DNA from: Planctomycetota bacterium
GTDB taxonomy: Bacteria; Planctomycetota; Planctomycetia; Pirellulales; UBA1268
Reading direction: 5' to 3'
Assembly (NCBI GenBank): GCA_003669605.1
Contig: QWOP01000043.1
Span: 21,130 to 85,129, forward strand
Length of the DNA: 64,000 bases
Shown: piece after piece, positions 44,556 through 53,843 of the stretch
Position numbering within the stretch: the stretch's first letter is position 1
Layout of the letters: each line of letters starts with the position of its first letter
Program-made: the position numbers and the translations under genes
Notes under the pieces: model-generated
Told to the model about the DNA's origin: nothing
Seen by the model: the letters and a program-made list of their open reading frames with translations, nothing else
The model's database searches: none

Positions 44556-45818
44556 TCACGTCGCGTCGCGGCGGGATTCCCAGACCCGCAGCAGGCCGAG
44601 GAGCAGCAATGAGCCGACTCCGGTGGCGATCCCGCCATTCTGGCCGGCGGTCATCGACACGATCGCACCGGCGAAGAGTGAGAGCGTGGGAATGGCACAC
44701 AGGCCGAGCGCCCCAGGCAGCAGCCGACGGCCCCCTTTGGCCAGCGCTCCGAACTGGGAGAATGTCACGGCGATGACGACCACCACACCGACGATCAGTC
44801 CTTCGTAGACGTCGGCACCGGTCTTGATGATCTTCGAGACCGCGTCGATGATCACGCGGAGGAAGATCGCTCCCAGCACTGTTCCGGGCACCGTACCGAC
44901 GCCGCCAGAGAGGGAGCATCCGCCGACGACGGCCGCGGCGATGGCGTTGAGTTCGTGGCCACGTCCTTGGTTCATCGGCTGGGCGACCGACTCGTTGGCG
45001 ACATAGAACAGGCCTGCCAGGGCGGCGGTCATCGCCCCGAAGCAGTAGGCGAACCACTTCACGTTTTCAGTGCGGATGCCGGCCAGTCGGGCCGCCTGCT
45101 CGTTCCCACCCAGGGCATGAATGTGGCGGCCGAGCACCGTCCGCGTCAGCAGCACCCAGGTGAAGAGGGCGAGGATGGCGAACACCGTCACCGGTACCCA
45201 GACGTTCTCGCGGACCGCCTTGAAGGCGGGGTCGTAGACGTTGATCAGCGCGCTCTTGGTCGGGGTGATGGCGTGGGTGGCACTTTCGCACAGCGCCCGG
45301 GCAAAACTCCGCAGGCCAACCAGCGTGGCCAGCGTGGCGATGAACGGCGGCAGCCGCACGGCGGTGATCAGCCAGGCGTGGAGCGTGCCGACCAGGAAGC
45401 CGGTGAGCAAGGCGGCGGCGACGCCCGCCGCCACGACCACCGATGCGACAGGCTTCAACCCCATCATCTCCGTCGGTGACAAAGCCAGCATCGTCACGGC
45501 GCACACCGTCCCCGAGAGGGCGATCATGGAGCCAGACGAGAGGTCGATGCCGCCGGCGATGATCACCACGGTGGCGCCCAACGCGAAGATCCCCAGCATC
45601 GCCGTGTTGCGGGCGATGTCAGTGAGGCTCACCCAGGGGTCTTTGAAATAGCTGTGATTGCTGTCCACGAGCCCCGTGAGCAGGAACGCCACGGCGATCG
45701 CCGCCAGAAGGGCCCACTCCCCGTTGCGGAGTCCAAACCAAGCCGTCCGCCGGAGGCGTGGGGCGGCCTGTGAGCCCGGCGGGGATCGGCCGGCAGGATT
45801 CAGGTTGGTCGCAGCCAT
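44556..45818 (-). CDS. sugar ABC transporter permease (RbsC-type)
   Basis: Membrane channel of the sugar importer. The 420-residue product has about ten hydrophobic helices and the family motifs GATVVIIAGGIDLSSGSMIAL, GGNEQAARLAGIRTENVKWFAY and IAAAVVGGCSLSGGVGTVPG. A single permease suggests a homodimer. It starts 4 bp after the binding-protein stop and ends 61 bp before the ATPase gene. Confidence 0.92.
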   Translation of the reverse strand: MAATNLNPAGRSPPGSQAAPRLRRTAWFGLRNGEWALLAAIAVAFLLTGLVDSNHSYFKDPWVSLTDIARNTAMLGIFALGATVVIIAGGIDLSSGSMIALSGTVCAVTMLALSPTEMMGLKPVASVVVAAGVAAALLTGFLVGTLHAWLITAVRLPPFIATLATLVGLRSFARALCESATHAITPTKSALINVYDPAFKAVRENVWVPVTVFAILALFTWVLLTRTVLGRHIHALGGNEQAARLAGIRTENVKWFAYCFGAMTAALAGLFYVANESVAQPMNQGRGHELNAIAAAVVGGCSLSGGVGTVPGTVLGAIFLRVIIDAVSKIIKTGADVYEGLIVGVVVVIAVTFSQFGALAKGGRRLLPGALGLCAIPTLSLFAGAIVSMTAGQNGGIATGVGSLLLLGLLRVWESRRDAT

Positions 45819-45822
45819 CGGA

Positions 45823-46968
45823 TCAGGAACTCGAGAGGCCGTAGCGGGTGAGCCACTCGCGGAAGTCGCTGAGCGTCTTGAACTCGTGGGGGATATCGGC
45901 CGGCATGTCCTCCTGCTTGATCGGCGAACCCTCGTCGGGAACGATCACCCGCAGGCCTGTCGTGAAGATGTCACCATTTTCGCTGCCGAGCTTCGGGTAC
46001 ATGTCCTTGATCACGGCCTTGTCATCGTTGAGCATCGCCACTAGGAGGCGGACCGTCTGGGCTCCCATCTCAAAGGGGTTTTGCACCACCATCGCGTCGA
46101 TCAGGCCGTTGCTCATGTGCTCCAGGGCGATCGCTTGGGCGTCGAACGTGACGACGGTCGTTTTGGCACGAACATCCCGTTCCTTGACCACCTCCGCGAT
46201 GGCCGGAGCGTCGTAGGCCCAGATGCCGACGAGGGCGACCAGATCAGAATGGTTGACCAGTGCGGTGCGGACGTTGTCACGGGCCCGCGCTCCCTCCATG
46301 CCGTCGGGCATGCGGTCGAGTTCGGTGTACGCGGCGCCCACCGTTTCCTTGAAGCCGTCCATCCGGGCCCGGGCGTTGTCGACGTCGATGAAACCGGCGA
46401 ACTGGACGTAGCCACCGGAGGTGACGTTGCGGGCTGCCAGGATCTTGCCTGCTGCGGCTCCCAGGAGCCGTCCGCCGACGATGTTGTCGGTGCCGATGTA
46501 ATAGGGACGGGCGTCACGGAAGCGCGAACGATCGACGTCGCTGTCGACGGTGATCACCTTCACCCCCTTGGCAGCGAGTTTCTTCATCTCCTCGATGATG
46601 GCGACATTGTCGGCCTGGATGACGGAGATCGCCACACCGGCGATATCGGACTGACTGGCGAACTGCCGGAGTTTCTCAATCTGGCCCTGAGCGGTGCCGT
46701 TGTTCTTCTCCATCACAGCCGTCAGCCCTTTGGCGGTGAGGCCGGCTTGCCTGGCTCCTTCCTGGAGGCCGGCGTTGCAGGCATCCCAGAACGGGTCGTC
46801 GCCGTTGGTGAGGAAGATCAACCGCTTGGGGGCACCGGCTGTGGCTCCACCCCCGGCGGCAGCACCGGGCTTGGCCTGCGGTGAGCAACCGACAGAAAGC
46901 AGCGTGGCAGCACAGACCACCGTGAGAGTGAGCCGTGAGATTCGCGCGAAGAGACGCCGATTGAGCAT
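45823..46968 (-). CDS. sugar ABC transporter substrate-binding lipoprotein (RbsB-type)
   Basis: Extracytoplasmic sugar receptor. The 381-residue product has a lipoprotein signal (hydrophobic TLTVVCAATLLSVGC, lipobox LSVGC) and the periplasmic-binding-protein fold with LIFLTNGDDPFWDACNAGL, ISVIQADNVAIIEEM, DSDVDRSRFRDARPYYIGTDN and a C-terminal lobe with GIWAYDAPAIAEV. Sugar specificity is not evident; no kinase, isomerase or regulator is adjacent. The start at 46968 is chosen to give a normal signal peptide. Confidence 0.9.
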   Translation of the reverse strand: MLNRRLFARISRLTLTVVCAATLLSVGCSPQAKPGAAAGGGATAGAPKRLIFLTNGDDPFWDACNAGLQEGARQAGLTAKGLTAVMEKNNGTAQGQIEKLRQFASQSDIAGVAISVIQADNVAIIEEMKKLAAKGVKVITVDSDVDRSRFRDARPYYIGTDNIVGGRLLGAAAGKILAARNVTSGGYVQFAGFIDVDNARARMDGFKETVGAAYTELDRMPDGMEGARARDNVRTALVNHSDLVALVGIWAYDAPAIAEVVKERDVRAKTTVVTFDAQAIALEHMSNGLIDAMVVQNPFEMGAQTVRLLVAMLNDDKAVIKDMYPKLGSENGDIFTTGLRVIVPDEGSPIKQEDMPADIPHEFKTLSDFREWLTRYGLSSS

Positions 46969-47047
46969 GGTCTGCACCCCGGTTCGTGGCATCCTGAAAA
47001 ACCCCCTGGAAGTCCCGGCCAGACCGCCCTCTGCGGCGGGCACGGGA

Positions 47048-47590
47048 TCAGTAACGTAGCCCATTCTTCCTGAGGTGTACCAGTGGCGACGTGGCGGGGC
47101 CGGAATCGCCGCTGAGCACCTCCGCCACGATGATCACGTGATCTGCCGCGGCGGCCCGGGAGACCGCGCGGCACTCCAGCCATCCGGCAGAGCCTCCGAT
47201 GCCGGCAGCTCCGCCAGCGGAGCGGACGATTTCGAGGCCGGCGAACGGATCCTCGCCCGGCGCGGCGGGCTTGCCGAACCGCCCCAGCAGCGAGCGCTGG
47301 GATTCGCCGAGGATGGTGACGACGAAGGAGGCGCCGCGGTCGATCGCCGCCAGGAGATCCCGCGATGCTGCGACCGCCAACGAGATTGCTGGAGGGGCGA
47401 AGCCGGCTTGGATCACCCAACTGGCGAGCATCGCCCGGTCAGACTCCCCCTCACGCCATGTGACCACATACAGCCCGCTCGGAATCCTCCCCAAGGCGAC
47501 TGCGACACTGTCGATGGCCTGTGGAGTTGACGGGCCGATCGCCGCAGGGAGGCCGGAGGAGGGGGCGGTTGGATCGGAAGCCGGGGGCAT
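47048..47590 (-). CDS. flavin reductase domain protein (FMN-binding)
   Basis: A 180-residue cytoplasmic protein with the flavin-reductase-like FMN-binding split barrel: ALGRIPSGLYVVTWREGESDRAM, MLASWVIQAGFAPPAISLAV, RGASFVVTIL, and a C-terminal HVIIVAEVLSG followed by PLVHLRKNGLRY. These match the family of oxygenase reductase components and related FMN proteins. The partner is not evident. It lies 79 bp upstream of the binding-protein gene on the same strand and may be co-transcribed with it. Confidence 0.82.
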   Translation of the reverse strand: MPPASDPTAPSSGLPAAIGPSTPQAIDSVAVALGRIPSGLYVVTWREGESDRAMLASWVIQAGFAPPAISLAVAASRDLLAAIDRGASFVVTILGESQRSLLGRFGKPAAPGEDPFAGLEIVRSAGGAAGIGGSAGWLECRAVSRAAAADHVIIVAEVLSGDSGPATSPLVHLRKNGLRY

Positions 47591-47824
47591 GATGGGATCG
47601 ACGGAGGATGGGAAGGAGAGGGGAAAAGCCTTTTGGCACCGCCGCGTTGGGCGGTTCACAAGGGGATCGTACAGGCCCCTATCCTACCCTGTTTTCCGAG
47701 GCGCCGACGGGGACTTGAAAAGGGTGTTTTGGCGAGCGATCAGGCCTCGGGGAGGTTGTGTTTGGGACGCCGGATGCCGATCTCTCTGGAGTCGGTCTGC
47801 GGCTGCCACGTAGAGTTGCCCTCA

Positions 47825-49012
47825 ATGATTTCCATGCCGTTTTTGGTACCCACTCTGCCGGTGCTTTCCGAGGGCGCTCTGCGCGCCTTGCGGTGGTGCG
47901 CGGTGGTGTGGATGGTCGGAATTGGCATCAGGACAACTCCGCCCCACCTTCTTGCCGACGAACTGCCCCCTCCGCGAGCGCTTTCTGCTCCCGGCGAGAG
48001 CACGATCCCGTTGCCGTTGTCGGGGCGGTTGCCGCCGTCGATCTCCCCCGACATCGGATCATTGCCGGCGATCGAGTCGCTCCCGCCGGTGATCTCGCCC
48101 GGGCCGTCGCAGGGGCCGGTGGTCCTCGACATGCCCTACGAGTCGATGCCGTCGGAGTCCGACGGCTACCTTGTCCCGGGGGCAGGTTTCCCGGAAGGGT
48201 TTGACGACCTCTGGGCATCGCGGCCCTGGCGCTGGCAACTGATGCCCAACAACCTCATCTACACCAGTTACCTCGCCGGCCCCAAGGAAGCGCGGATCGG
48301 GTCGGTCGTCTACGAAGACTCCACCCCCCCGCCGTATGCATCCACGGGGCAGGAAGGGTGGCTGTGGGATACCACGCTCGGGGGCCGGGCGTCGATTGCC
48401 CGCTACGGGAGCGATCCCACGCTCCATCCGCAGGGGTTTGAAGTGCAGATTGAGGGCGCGGCGTTCGTGCGACTTGATCCCCAAGACGATCGCGATCTGC
48501 GGAGTGCCGATTACCGGTTCGGGGTGCCGCTGGTGTATGGGGTGGGGCGCTGGCAGACGAAGCTCGCCTACTACCACAACAGCGCCCATCTCGGCGACGA
48601 GTTCATGATTAAGCACCCCACTTTCCCGCGGACCAACTATTACCGCGACTGCATCGTGTGGGGAAACTCCTACTACCTCTATGACTGGATGCGGCTCTAC
48701 GGCGAAGTGGGCTGGGCATTCTTCAAAGACGGTGGGGCGAAGCCGTGGGAATTCCAGGTGGGCACCGAATTGATCCAGGCCCGTCCGACGGGGGGCCGCG
48801 GGGCGCCGTTCTTGGCGGTCAACGGATTCTCCCGGCAGGAACTCGACTGGGGGGGGAATGTCTGCGTCCAGACCGGCTGGGCGTGGCGCGGACGGAGAAG
48901 TGAAAAGCTCTATCGGATCGGCTTTGAATATCTCTACGGCTCCGATCCGCAGTACCAGTTCGTCTACAAGAACCAAAACCGGGCTGGCATTGGGATGTGG
49001 TACGACTACTGA
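47825..49012 (+). CDS. DUF1207 outer-membrane family protein
   Basis: A 395-residue exported protein. It has a signal-like segment (WCAVVWMVGIGI, cleavage near LLADEL), a Pro/Ser-rich linker, then the DUF1207 signature LMPNNLIYTSYLAGPKEARIG and alternating strands with Tyr/Trp-rich motifs (RFGVPLVYGVGRWQTKLAYYHNSAHLGDEF, YGEVGWAFFKDGG). The family is found mainly in Planctomycetota and probably forms a beta barrel; its role is unknown. The start is uncertain (47774, 47825 or 47834). Confidence 0.8.
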   Translation: MISMPFLVPTLPVLSEGALRALRWCAVVWMVGIGIRTTPPHLLADELPPPRALSAPGESTIPLPLSGRLPPSISPDIGSLPAIESLPPVISPGPSQGPVVLDMPYESMPSESDGYLVPGAGFPEGFDDLWASRPWRWQLMPNNLIYTSYLAGPKEARIGSVVYEDSTPPPYASTGQEGWLWDTTLGGRASIARYGSDPTLHPQGFEVQIEGAAFVRLDPQDDRDLRSADYRFGVPLVYGVGRWQTKLAYYHNSAHLGDEFMIKHPTFPRTNYYRDCIVWGNSYYLYDWMRLYGEVGWAFFKDGGAKPWEFQVGTELIQARPTGGRGAPFLAVNGFSRQELDWGGNVCVQTGWAWRGRRSEKLYRIGFEYLYGSDPQYQFVYKNQNRAGIGMWYDY

Positions 49013-49130
49013 TCGCCTGATCGAACGATCAACTGGTCATGGGCCCGCTCGCTGCCGTGGGGCCTGTGGGATAGTTGCCCCGGAGGGCCCGTCGAAGAGG
49101 GATCAGGACCACGAGCCCCGGAGGCAGCCG

Positions 49131-50204
49131 ATGCCACTGCTGGCGATCGAGACGACCTGCGACGAGACCGCGGCGGCGGTGATCGACCGTTCACGCCGCG
49201 TCCTTTCCAGTGTCGTCGCCAGTCAGGACGATCTCCACGCCCGCTGGCGGGGAGTGGTCCCGGAAGTCGCTTCGCGGGCCCACGTGGAGCGGATCATTCC
49301 CGTCATCGACGAGGCGGTCACGCGGGCTGGTGTGTCGAAGGAATCACTCGTGGCCGTGGCTGTGGCAGTCCGACCGGGGCTGGTTGGCTCGCTGCTGGTG
49401 GGACTCTGTGCCGCCAAAGGGATCGCCGCGGTCCTTGGCGTGCCACTGGTCGGCTACGACCACATCGCGGCGCACCTCTACGCCTGCCGGCTGGCCCATC
49501 CGGAGCGGATCCGCTATCCGTGCGTCGGGTTGGTGGCCAGCGGTGGCCACACGTCGCTGTTTCATCTCCACGGCCCACTTGAACTGGAACGCCTTGGCGG
49601 CACGATCGACGATGCCGCAGGCGAGGCCTTCGACAAGGCGGCAGCCCTCCTTGGCCTGGGCTACCCAGGGGGGCCGTGGATCGAACGGGTCGCCGCGGGT
49701 GGGAATCCCGCCGCCCATCGGTTTCCCCGCCCCCTGGTGAATGACCGCGAGAGGCTCGATCTCAGTTTCAGTGGTCTGAAGACCGCCCTGCGGTATCGAG
49801 TCCGGCCACCGGCTTCCCCTTTTGGGGCGGCTCCTGCCGCCGGCCCGTCTCTCGATCCACCGCTCCCCACAGGGCAGGCCCTTGCCGATCTTGCGGCCTC
49901 GTTCCAGCAGGCGGTCGTCGACGCTATCGTGGCCAAGGTCGATTTGGCACTCGCCCGCACCGGCTGTCGTGTCCTGGCAGTGGGGGGAGGGGTGACGGCC
50001 AACGCTGCCCTCCGCGGAGCGCTTGAGTCGTTGGGGAGAAAGCGGCGGATCGACGTCCTCATTCCGCCGCGGGAACTGTGCACCGACAATGCGGCGATGG
50101 GAGCCATCGCCTGGGAGCGACTGGAACGCGGCGAGGACGACGGCCTCGAGCTCGATGTCACCCCCGGAACCGACCGCAGCGCGGCCCGGAGGCCGTCGCC
50201 CTGA
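49131..50204 (+). CDS. tsaD: tRNA threonylcarbamoyladenosine biosynthesis protein TsaD
   Basis: Transfers the threonylcarbamoyl group to A37 of ANN-decoding tRNAs. The 357-residue product has the HxxxH metal motif YDHIAAHLYAC, AIETTCDETAAAVID at the start, VASGGHTSLFHL, DDAAGEAFDKAAALLGLGYPGG, and a C-terminal DNAAMGAIAW. GGAGG sits six bases before the ATG at 49131. The partners TsaB/TsaC/TsaE are not in the window. It is convergent with dnaB. Confidence 0.95.
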   Translation: MPLLAIETTCDETAAAVIDRSRRVLSSVVASQDDLHARWRGVVPEVASRAHVERIIPVIDEAVTRAGVSKESLVAVAVAVRPGLVGSLLVGLCAAKGIAAVLGVPLVGYDHIAAHLYACRLAHPERIRYPCVGLVASGGHTSLFHLHGPLELERLGGTIDDAAGEAFDKAAALLGLGYPGGPWIERVAAGGNPAAHRFPRPLVNDRERLDLSFSGLKTALRYRVRPPASPFGAAPAAGPSLDPPLPTGQALADLAASFQQAVVDAIVAKVDLALARTGCRVLAVGGGVTANAALRGALESLGRKRRIDVLIPPRELCTDNAAMGAIAWERLERGEDDGLELDVTPGTDRSAARRPSP

Positions 50205-50251
50205 CCGCCCGTGGAAAAAGGTATCCCAGGCAGCCTCCCCCCCCCAAGGCC

Positions 50252-51736
50252 TCAGAAGCCGGAGAACTGCTCGAACTCGTCGTAGGGACGGTGCTCGAGG
50301 TTCACAAACCTCGTGAAGTCGTGCTTCCAGAGCAGTTTGATGTCGCCGATGGGGCCGTTACGCTGCTTGGCGATGATGATCTCCGCCTGACCGCGGACCC
50401 GCTCCCGGTCCTCGTCGGTGGTCTGGTAGTACTCTTCGCGGTGGACAAACATCACCACATCGGCGTCCTGCTCGATGGCCCCCGATTCCCGGAGGTGATT
50501 GAGACGAGGACGGTTGTCCCGCGACACCTCCGCCTGTCGATTGAGCTGCGCGAGGCAGAGGACAGGGATGTCGAGTTCGCGAGACATCATCTTCAATCGC
50601 CGGGCGATGCGGGCAACCTGCTCCTGACGGGGATCGCGGGGATTATCCGGCTCGATGAGCTGGAGGTAGTCGATGACGATCATGGAGAGCCCGCCACGCC
50701 GTTTGAGGCGGCGGGCGACGGCAGCGATCTCCGTGAGCGTGCGCCCCGGGGTGTCGTCGATGTAGAGCGGCGCTGAACTGATCTCCGCCGATTTTTGCAC
50801 CAGCCGGCGACGATCCTCCTGGGAGATGGTCCCGTTGCGGAGCCGATGCCCGTTGACCTGCGACGCGGAGCAGAGGAGTCGGTCGGCCAGTTCCAGGCAG
50901 GCCATTTCCAGGCTGACAAACAGCACCGGATGCTTGTTGGCGATGGCGACGTGCTCGGCGATGTTCATCGCCATCGCCGTCTTTCCCATGCTGGGCCGGG
51001 CCGCGAGGATGATCAACTCGGAGTTGTGAAGGCCGCCGCAGAGGGAGTCGAGGTCGGTGAAACCGGTCTCCACGCCACCGAGCAACTGCTCGTGTTTCAT
51101 CCGGGCGTCCATCCGCACCATCACCTCGTCGAGCACCGATTCGATCGTTCTGGCGTCGGTGGAGCTGCGTTGCTCAAGGATCGCGAAGATCTTCTGCTCA
51201 GCACCGGCCACCTGGATCCGCGGTTCGTTGGTGGAGTCGTAGGCGTCGCGGAGGATATCGGTGCTGGCGTCGATCAACGACCGAAGGAGGGCCTTGTCGT
51301 GGACGATGGCCGCATAGTGGGTGGCATGGGCGGCGTGCGGCACCGCCTGCACGATCTCAGCGAGGGCTGCGGCGCCCCCGATGCGTTCGAGGTCCCCCTT
51401 CGACCGCAACCGGTCGAGGACGATCGTGGTGTCAATCCGCTTGCCGGCGTCGTGGAGATCCCGGAGGTGCCCGTAGAGAATCCGGTGCGCCTCGTCATGA
51501 AAGTCGTCCGGCTTCAAAATCAGCGCGACGTCATCGCAGACATCGGGCTTGAGCAGCACACTGCCGAGCACAGCCCGTTCGGCATCGATGTCGACCGGAA
51601 GTTCACGCTGCAGGGCATGGGTCGCATGGCTTGCTGACGGCTCGACGAAATCGCGAGACCGCCGCCGGTTGCCATCCTTGCTCCGCTCCCTTCCCTCGCC
51701 CGACTCTCCGGCGCCACTGCGTCTGGATCCGACCAT
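50252..51736 (-). CDS. dnaB: replicative DNA helicase
   Basis: Hexameric helicase of the replication fork. The 494-residue product has the N-terminal domain (AERAVLGSVLLKPDVCDDV) and the RecA-like core: LAARPSMGKTAMAMNIAEH (Walker A), FVSLEMACLELADRLLC, VIDYLQLIEP (Walker B), AQLNRQAEVSRDNRPRLNHLRESGAIEQDAD and a C-terminal LLWKHDFTRF. No intein is present. The ATG at 51736 has a strong AGGAGGGAGG upstream; a GTG at 51760 is an alternative. It follows rplI, completing the rpsF-ssb-rplI-dnaB order. Confidence 0.96.
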   Translation of the reverse strand: MVGSRRSGAGESGEGRERSKDGNRRRSRDFVEPSASHATHALQRELPVDIDAERAVLGSVLLKPDVCDDVALILKPDDFHDEAHRILYGHLRDLHDAGKRIDTTIVLDRLRSKGDLERIGGAAALAEIVQAVPHAAHATHYAAIVHDKALLRSLIDASTDILRDAYDSTNEPRIQVAGAEQKIFAILEQRSSTDARTIESVLDEVMVRMDARMKHEQLLGGVETGFTDLDSLCGGLHNSELIILAARPSMGKTAMAMNIAEHVAIANKHPVLFVSLEMACLELADRLLCSASQVNGHRLRNGTISQEDRRRLVQKSAEISSAPLYIDDTPGRTLTEIAAVARRLKRRGGLSMIVIDYLQLIEPDNPRDPRQEQVARIARRLKMMSRELDIPVLCLAQLNRQAEVSRDNRPRLNHLRESGAIEQDADVVMFVHREEYYQTTDEDRERVRGQAEIIIAKQRNGPIGDIKLLWKHDFTRFVNLEHRPYDEFEQFSGF

Positions 51737-51829
51737 CCGCGGAGCCTCCCTCCTGAACACAGAACCAAGTCAGTACCAAGACGGGGGAGACGACGGGCGA
51801 GCCGATCCGACAACCGCGGCGGGGAACGC

Positions 51830-52399
51830 TTACTTCGAAGTGCTGTCGCCGCTGGTCGGAACGACCCACACCTTCAGATCTCCCTCTACCTCGGCAGCCA
51901 GGCGGACCCGGACCGTGTAGAGGCCAACTTCCTTGAGCGGGCCCTGAAGGATGATGTTGTCTGACGAGACCACCAGATCCTGCTGCTTGAGGGCCCGGGC
52001 GATTTCCGGGGCACCGACGGAACCGTAAAGGTGTCCTTCGTCGTTGGCGTTGGCTTCAATGGTCACGCTGGTGCGAACCAATTCCTCCAACAGTGACCGC
52101 AGACCGGCCAGACGCTCGCGAGCGATCTCTTCGAGTTTCGCTTTGTGCTTGGCCACCATCCGCTTGTGATGATCGGTGGCCACCGTCGCCAACCCCTGCG
52201 GCAGCAGGTAGTTGAACGCGTAACCCCGCTTCACCTCGACCACCTCACCCTGCTTGCCAACGTGCTCCACATTGTGGACCAGGAGGAGCTCAATGCCGCC
52301 GCGGTTCCCCTTGGGGAGTTGCCCGGCATGGCTGCCCACTGCCTGTGCGTACGACCTCCCCATGGCCGCTTCCTTCGTCGCTATAGAACTCTTCGACAT
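51830..52399 (-). CDS. rplI: 50S ribosomal protein L9
   Basis: Large-subunit protein. The 189-residue product has the L9 core beginning IELLLVHNVEHVGKQGEVVEVKRGYAFNYLLPQGLA at about residue 36, with the long connecting helix and the C-terminal domain (GSVGAPEIARALKQQ). It is longer than the usual 150 residues because of a 35-residue N-terminal extension. The ATG at 52399 is kept because GAGG precedes it at six bases, within a tandem repeat; an ATG at 52363 is the alternative. Confidence 0.93.
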   Translation of the reverse strand: MSKSSIATKEAAMGRSYAQAVGSHAGQLPKGNRGGIELLLVHNVEHVGKQGEVVEVKRGYAFNYLLPQGLATVATDHHKRMVAKHKAKLEEIARERLAGLRSLLEELVRTSVTIEANANDEGHLYGSVGAPEIARALKQQDLVVSSDNIILQGPLKEVGLYTVRVRLAAEVEGDLKVWVVPTSGDSTSK

Positions 52400-52421
52400 G
52401 ATTCGCCTCGGATTCGCCTCG
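52400..52421 (-). promoter_or_regulatory. tandem ribosome-binding-site repeat of rplI
   Basis: Two adjacent copies of an 11-bp unit (CGAGGCGAATC on the minus strand) lie directly before the rplI start. Each contains GAGG. The inner copy is at normal spacing; the outer one could act as a standby site or simply reflect a small duplication. Confidence 0.5.
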
Positions 52422-52543
52422 GGGGAGCCCCTGTCATCGGCGAAAAAGCCGGTGGGGGGATGGGTGGAAAGGACAGTGTGCGTGTGAAACGAAGAACTTG
52501 AAAGCGGAGACGGTGGGACTGCAGGAGTGTGCCAGAAAGGAGA

Positions 52544-53125
52544 TCAAAACGGAATGTCGTCCTCGGATCCGCCGTGACTACCATACCCGCTCTGGTTGCT
52601 CCCTTGGCTTCCCCCTTGGTTGCCCCCCTGATTTCCCTCGTGCCGGCTCTCTTGCGAGCCCTCATCATAACTAGACGACTGGTCGTATTCGTTGCCCCCT
52701 CCACCCCCTGGTCCGCCACGCCCCCGGGGCGCGGCGCCGGAAGGCTTGGCACGTGGGGCTCCTTCAGCCCCCGCCGGACGCCCCTCTGGGCCACCCGCAC
52801 GATTGCCGAGAAGGACCAGACGCTCGCCGACCACGCGGAGCTTGGAGTTCTTCTTGCCGTCCTTCTCCCACGTGTCGAGTTTGAGACGGCCCTCGATCAT
52901 CAAGGGAGATCCCTTGGTGACATACTCACCGGCGATCTCGGCGTCGCGGCTCCAGAATGTGACATCGACGAAGGTCGTCTCGTCGACCCATTCTCCGTTG
53001 GGGCCTTTGCGCCGGTTGTTGACAGCCAAACCGATTTCGGTGACCGGGGTGCCGTTGGAAACGTAGCGCAACTCCGGATCGCGGGTGACATTACCCAGGA
53101 GGATCACCTTGTTGAAACTGGCCAT
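52544..53125 (-). CDS. ssb: single-stranded DNA-binding protein
   Basis: Coats single-stranded DNA in replication and repair. The 193-residue product has the OB-fold with MASFNKVILLGNVTRDPELRYVSNG, FWSRDAEIAGEYVTKGSPLMIEGRL and ends in the acidic interaction tail EDDIPF. Between them is a Gly/Arg/Gln/Asn-rich linker with repeats of GNQGG and GSQGSNQSG. The N-terminus and start are typical. It sits between rpsF and rplI; the usual rpsR between ssb and rplI is missing. Confidence 0.96.
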   Translation of the reverse strand: MASFNKVILLGNVTRDPELRYVSNGTPVTEIGLAVNNRRKGPNGEWVDETTFVDVTFWSRDAEIAGEYVTKGSPLMIEGRLKLDTWEKDGKKNSKLRVVGERLVLLGNRAGGPEGRPAGAEGAPRAKPSGAAPRGRGGPGGGGGNEYDQSSSYDEGSQESRHEGNQGGNQGGSQGSNQSGYGSHGGSEDDIPF

Positions 53126-53246
53126 CGCTCACTCCTTAAGGACTGGCTGGAGGGTGTGGTGTACTTCTGTTCAGTGAATGATACGCCGTTCCCGCCCGCC
53201 ACGCAACGGCCCCAGGGGGGCAGTTGTCGCCGCTACAGACAGTTGA

Positions 53247-53666
53247 TCACTCCGCCACGGCCACCGTGGCGGGAGCGGTTGGTGTTGCAGGTCCAGCAGG
53301 CCCGGAGGGGCCGGCTGGCCGCTTGGCAGCTGCAACCTCGTTCCCCGCCAGCGCGTGCTGCACGAGGGCGTCGGCAATCCGCGGATCCACTTTGAGGATC
53401 AACTTGCGGATGATGTCGTCATTGATTTCGCACTGCCGCTCCAGCGGCGTGATGCCCGCACCCGGCATCCGGAAGTAGGTCAGCCAGTAGACCCCCTTCT
53501 TATGCCCGTTGATGGGATAGGCCAGTTTTCGCTCATCCCACAGCCGGGCGGCGAGTACCGTGCCGCCGTGCTGGGTGATGAGGTCAGCGATCTGCTGCGA
53601 GACCGCGCCGGGATCACGGGAATATTTCGCCGGATCGAGGATGAACATCCCTTCGTACACCACCAT
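53247..53666 (-). CDS. rpsF: 30S ribosomal protein S6
   Basis: Small-subunit protein. The 139-residue product has the S6 fold: VYEGMFILDPAKYSRDPG, ARLWDERKLAYPINGHKKGVYWLTYF and INDDIIRKLILKVD. The C-terminal 35 residues are a Pro/Ala/Gly tail (GPSGPAGPATPTAPA), longer than usual. It lies 121 bp upstream of ssb. Confidence 0.95.
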   Translation of the reverse strand: MVVYEGMFILDPAKYSRDPGAVSQQIADLITQHGGTVLAARLWDERKLAYPINGHKKGVYWLTYFRMPGAGITPLERQCEINDDIIRKLILKVDPRIADALVQHALAGNEVAAAKRPAGPSGPAGPATPTAPATVAVAE

Positions 53667-53843
53667 GTCGAATCTCGCTCCTCTGCTGGGGCCCGGACCA
53701 GCCGAGCCTGTGTCTGCCTGTGAGATACCTGTGTCTGCCGGAACCGTATTCCGGAAACGTGATTCCTAAACCTGATCCCGGAAGTGAACCCCGGAACCTG
53801 CTCCCGATGAACAATCGTTCCGAGGAACGACAGTCCAACCGCC

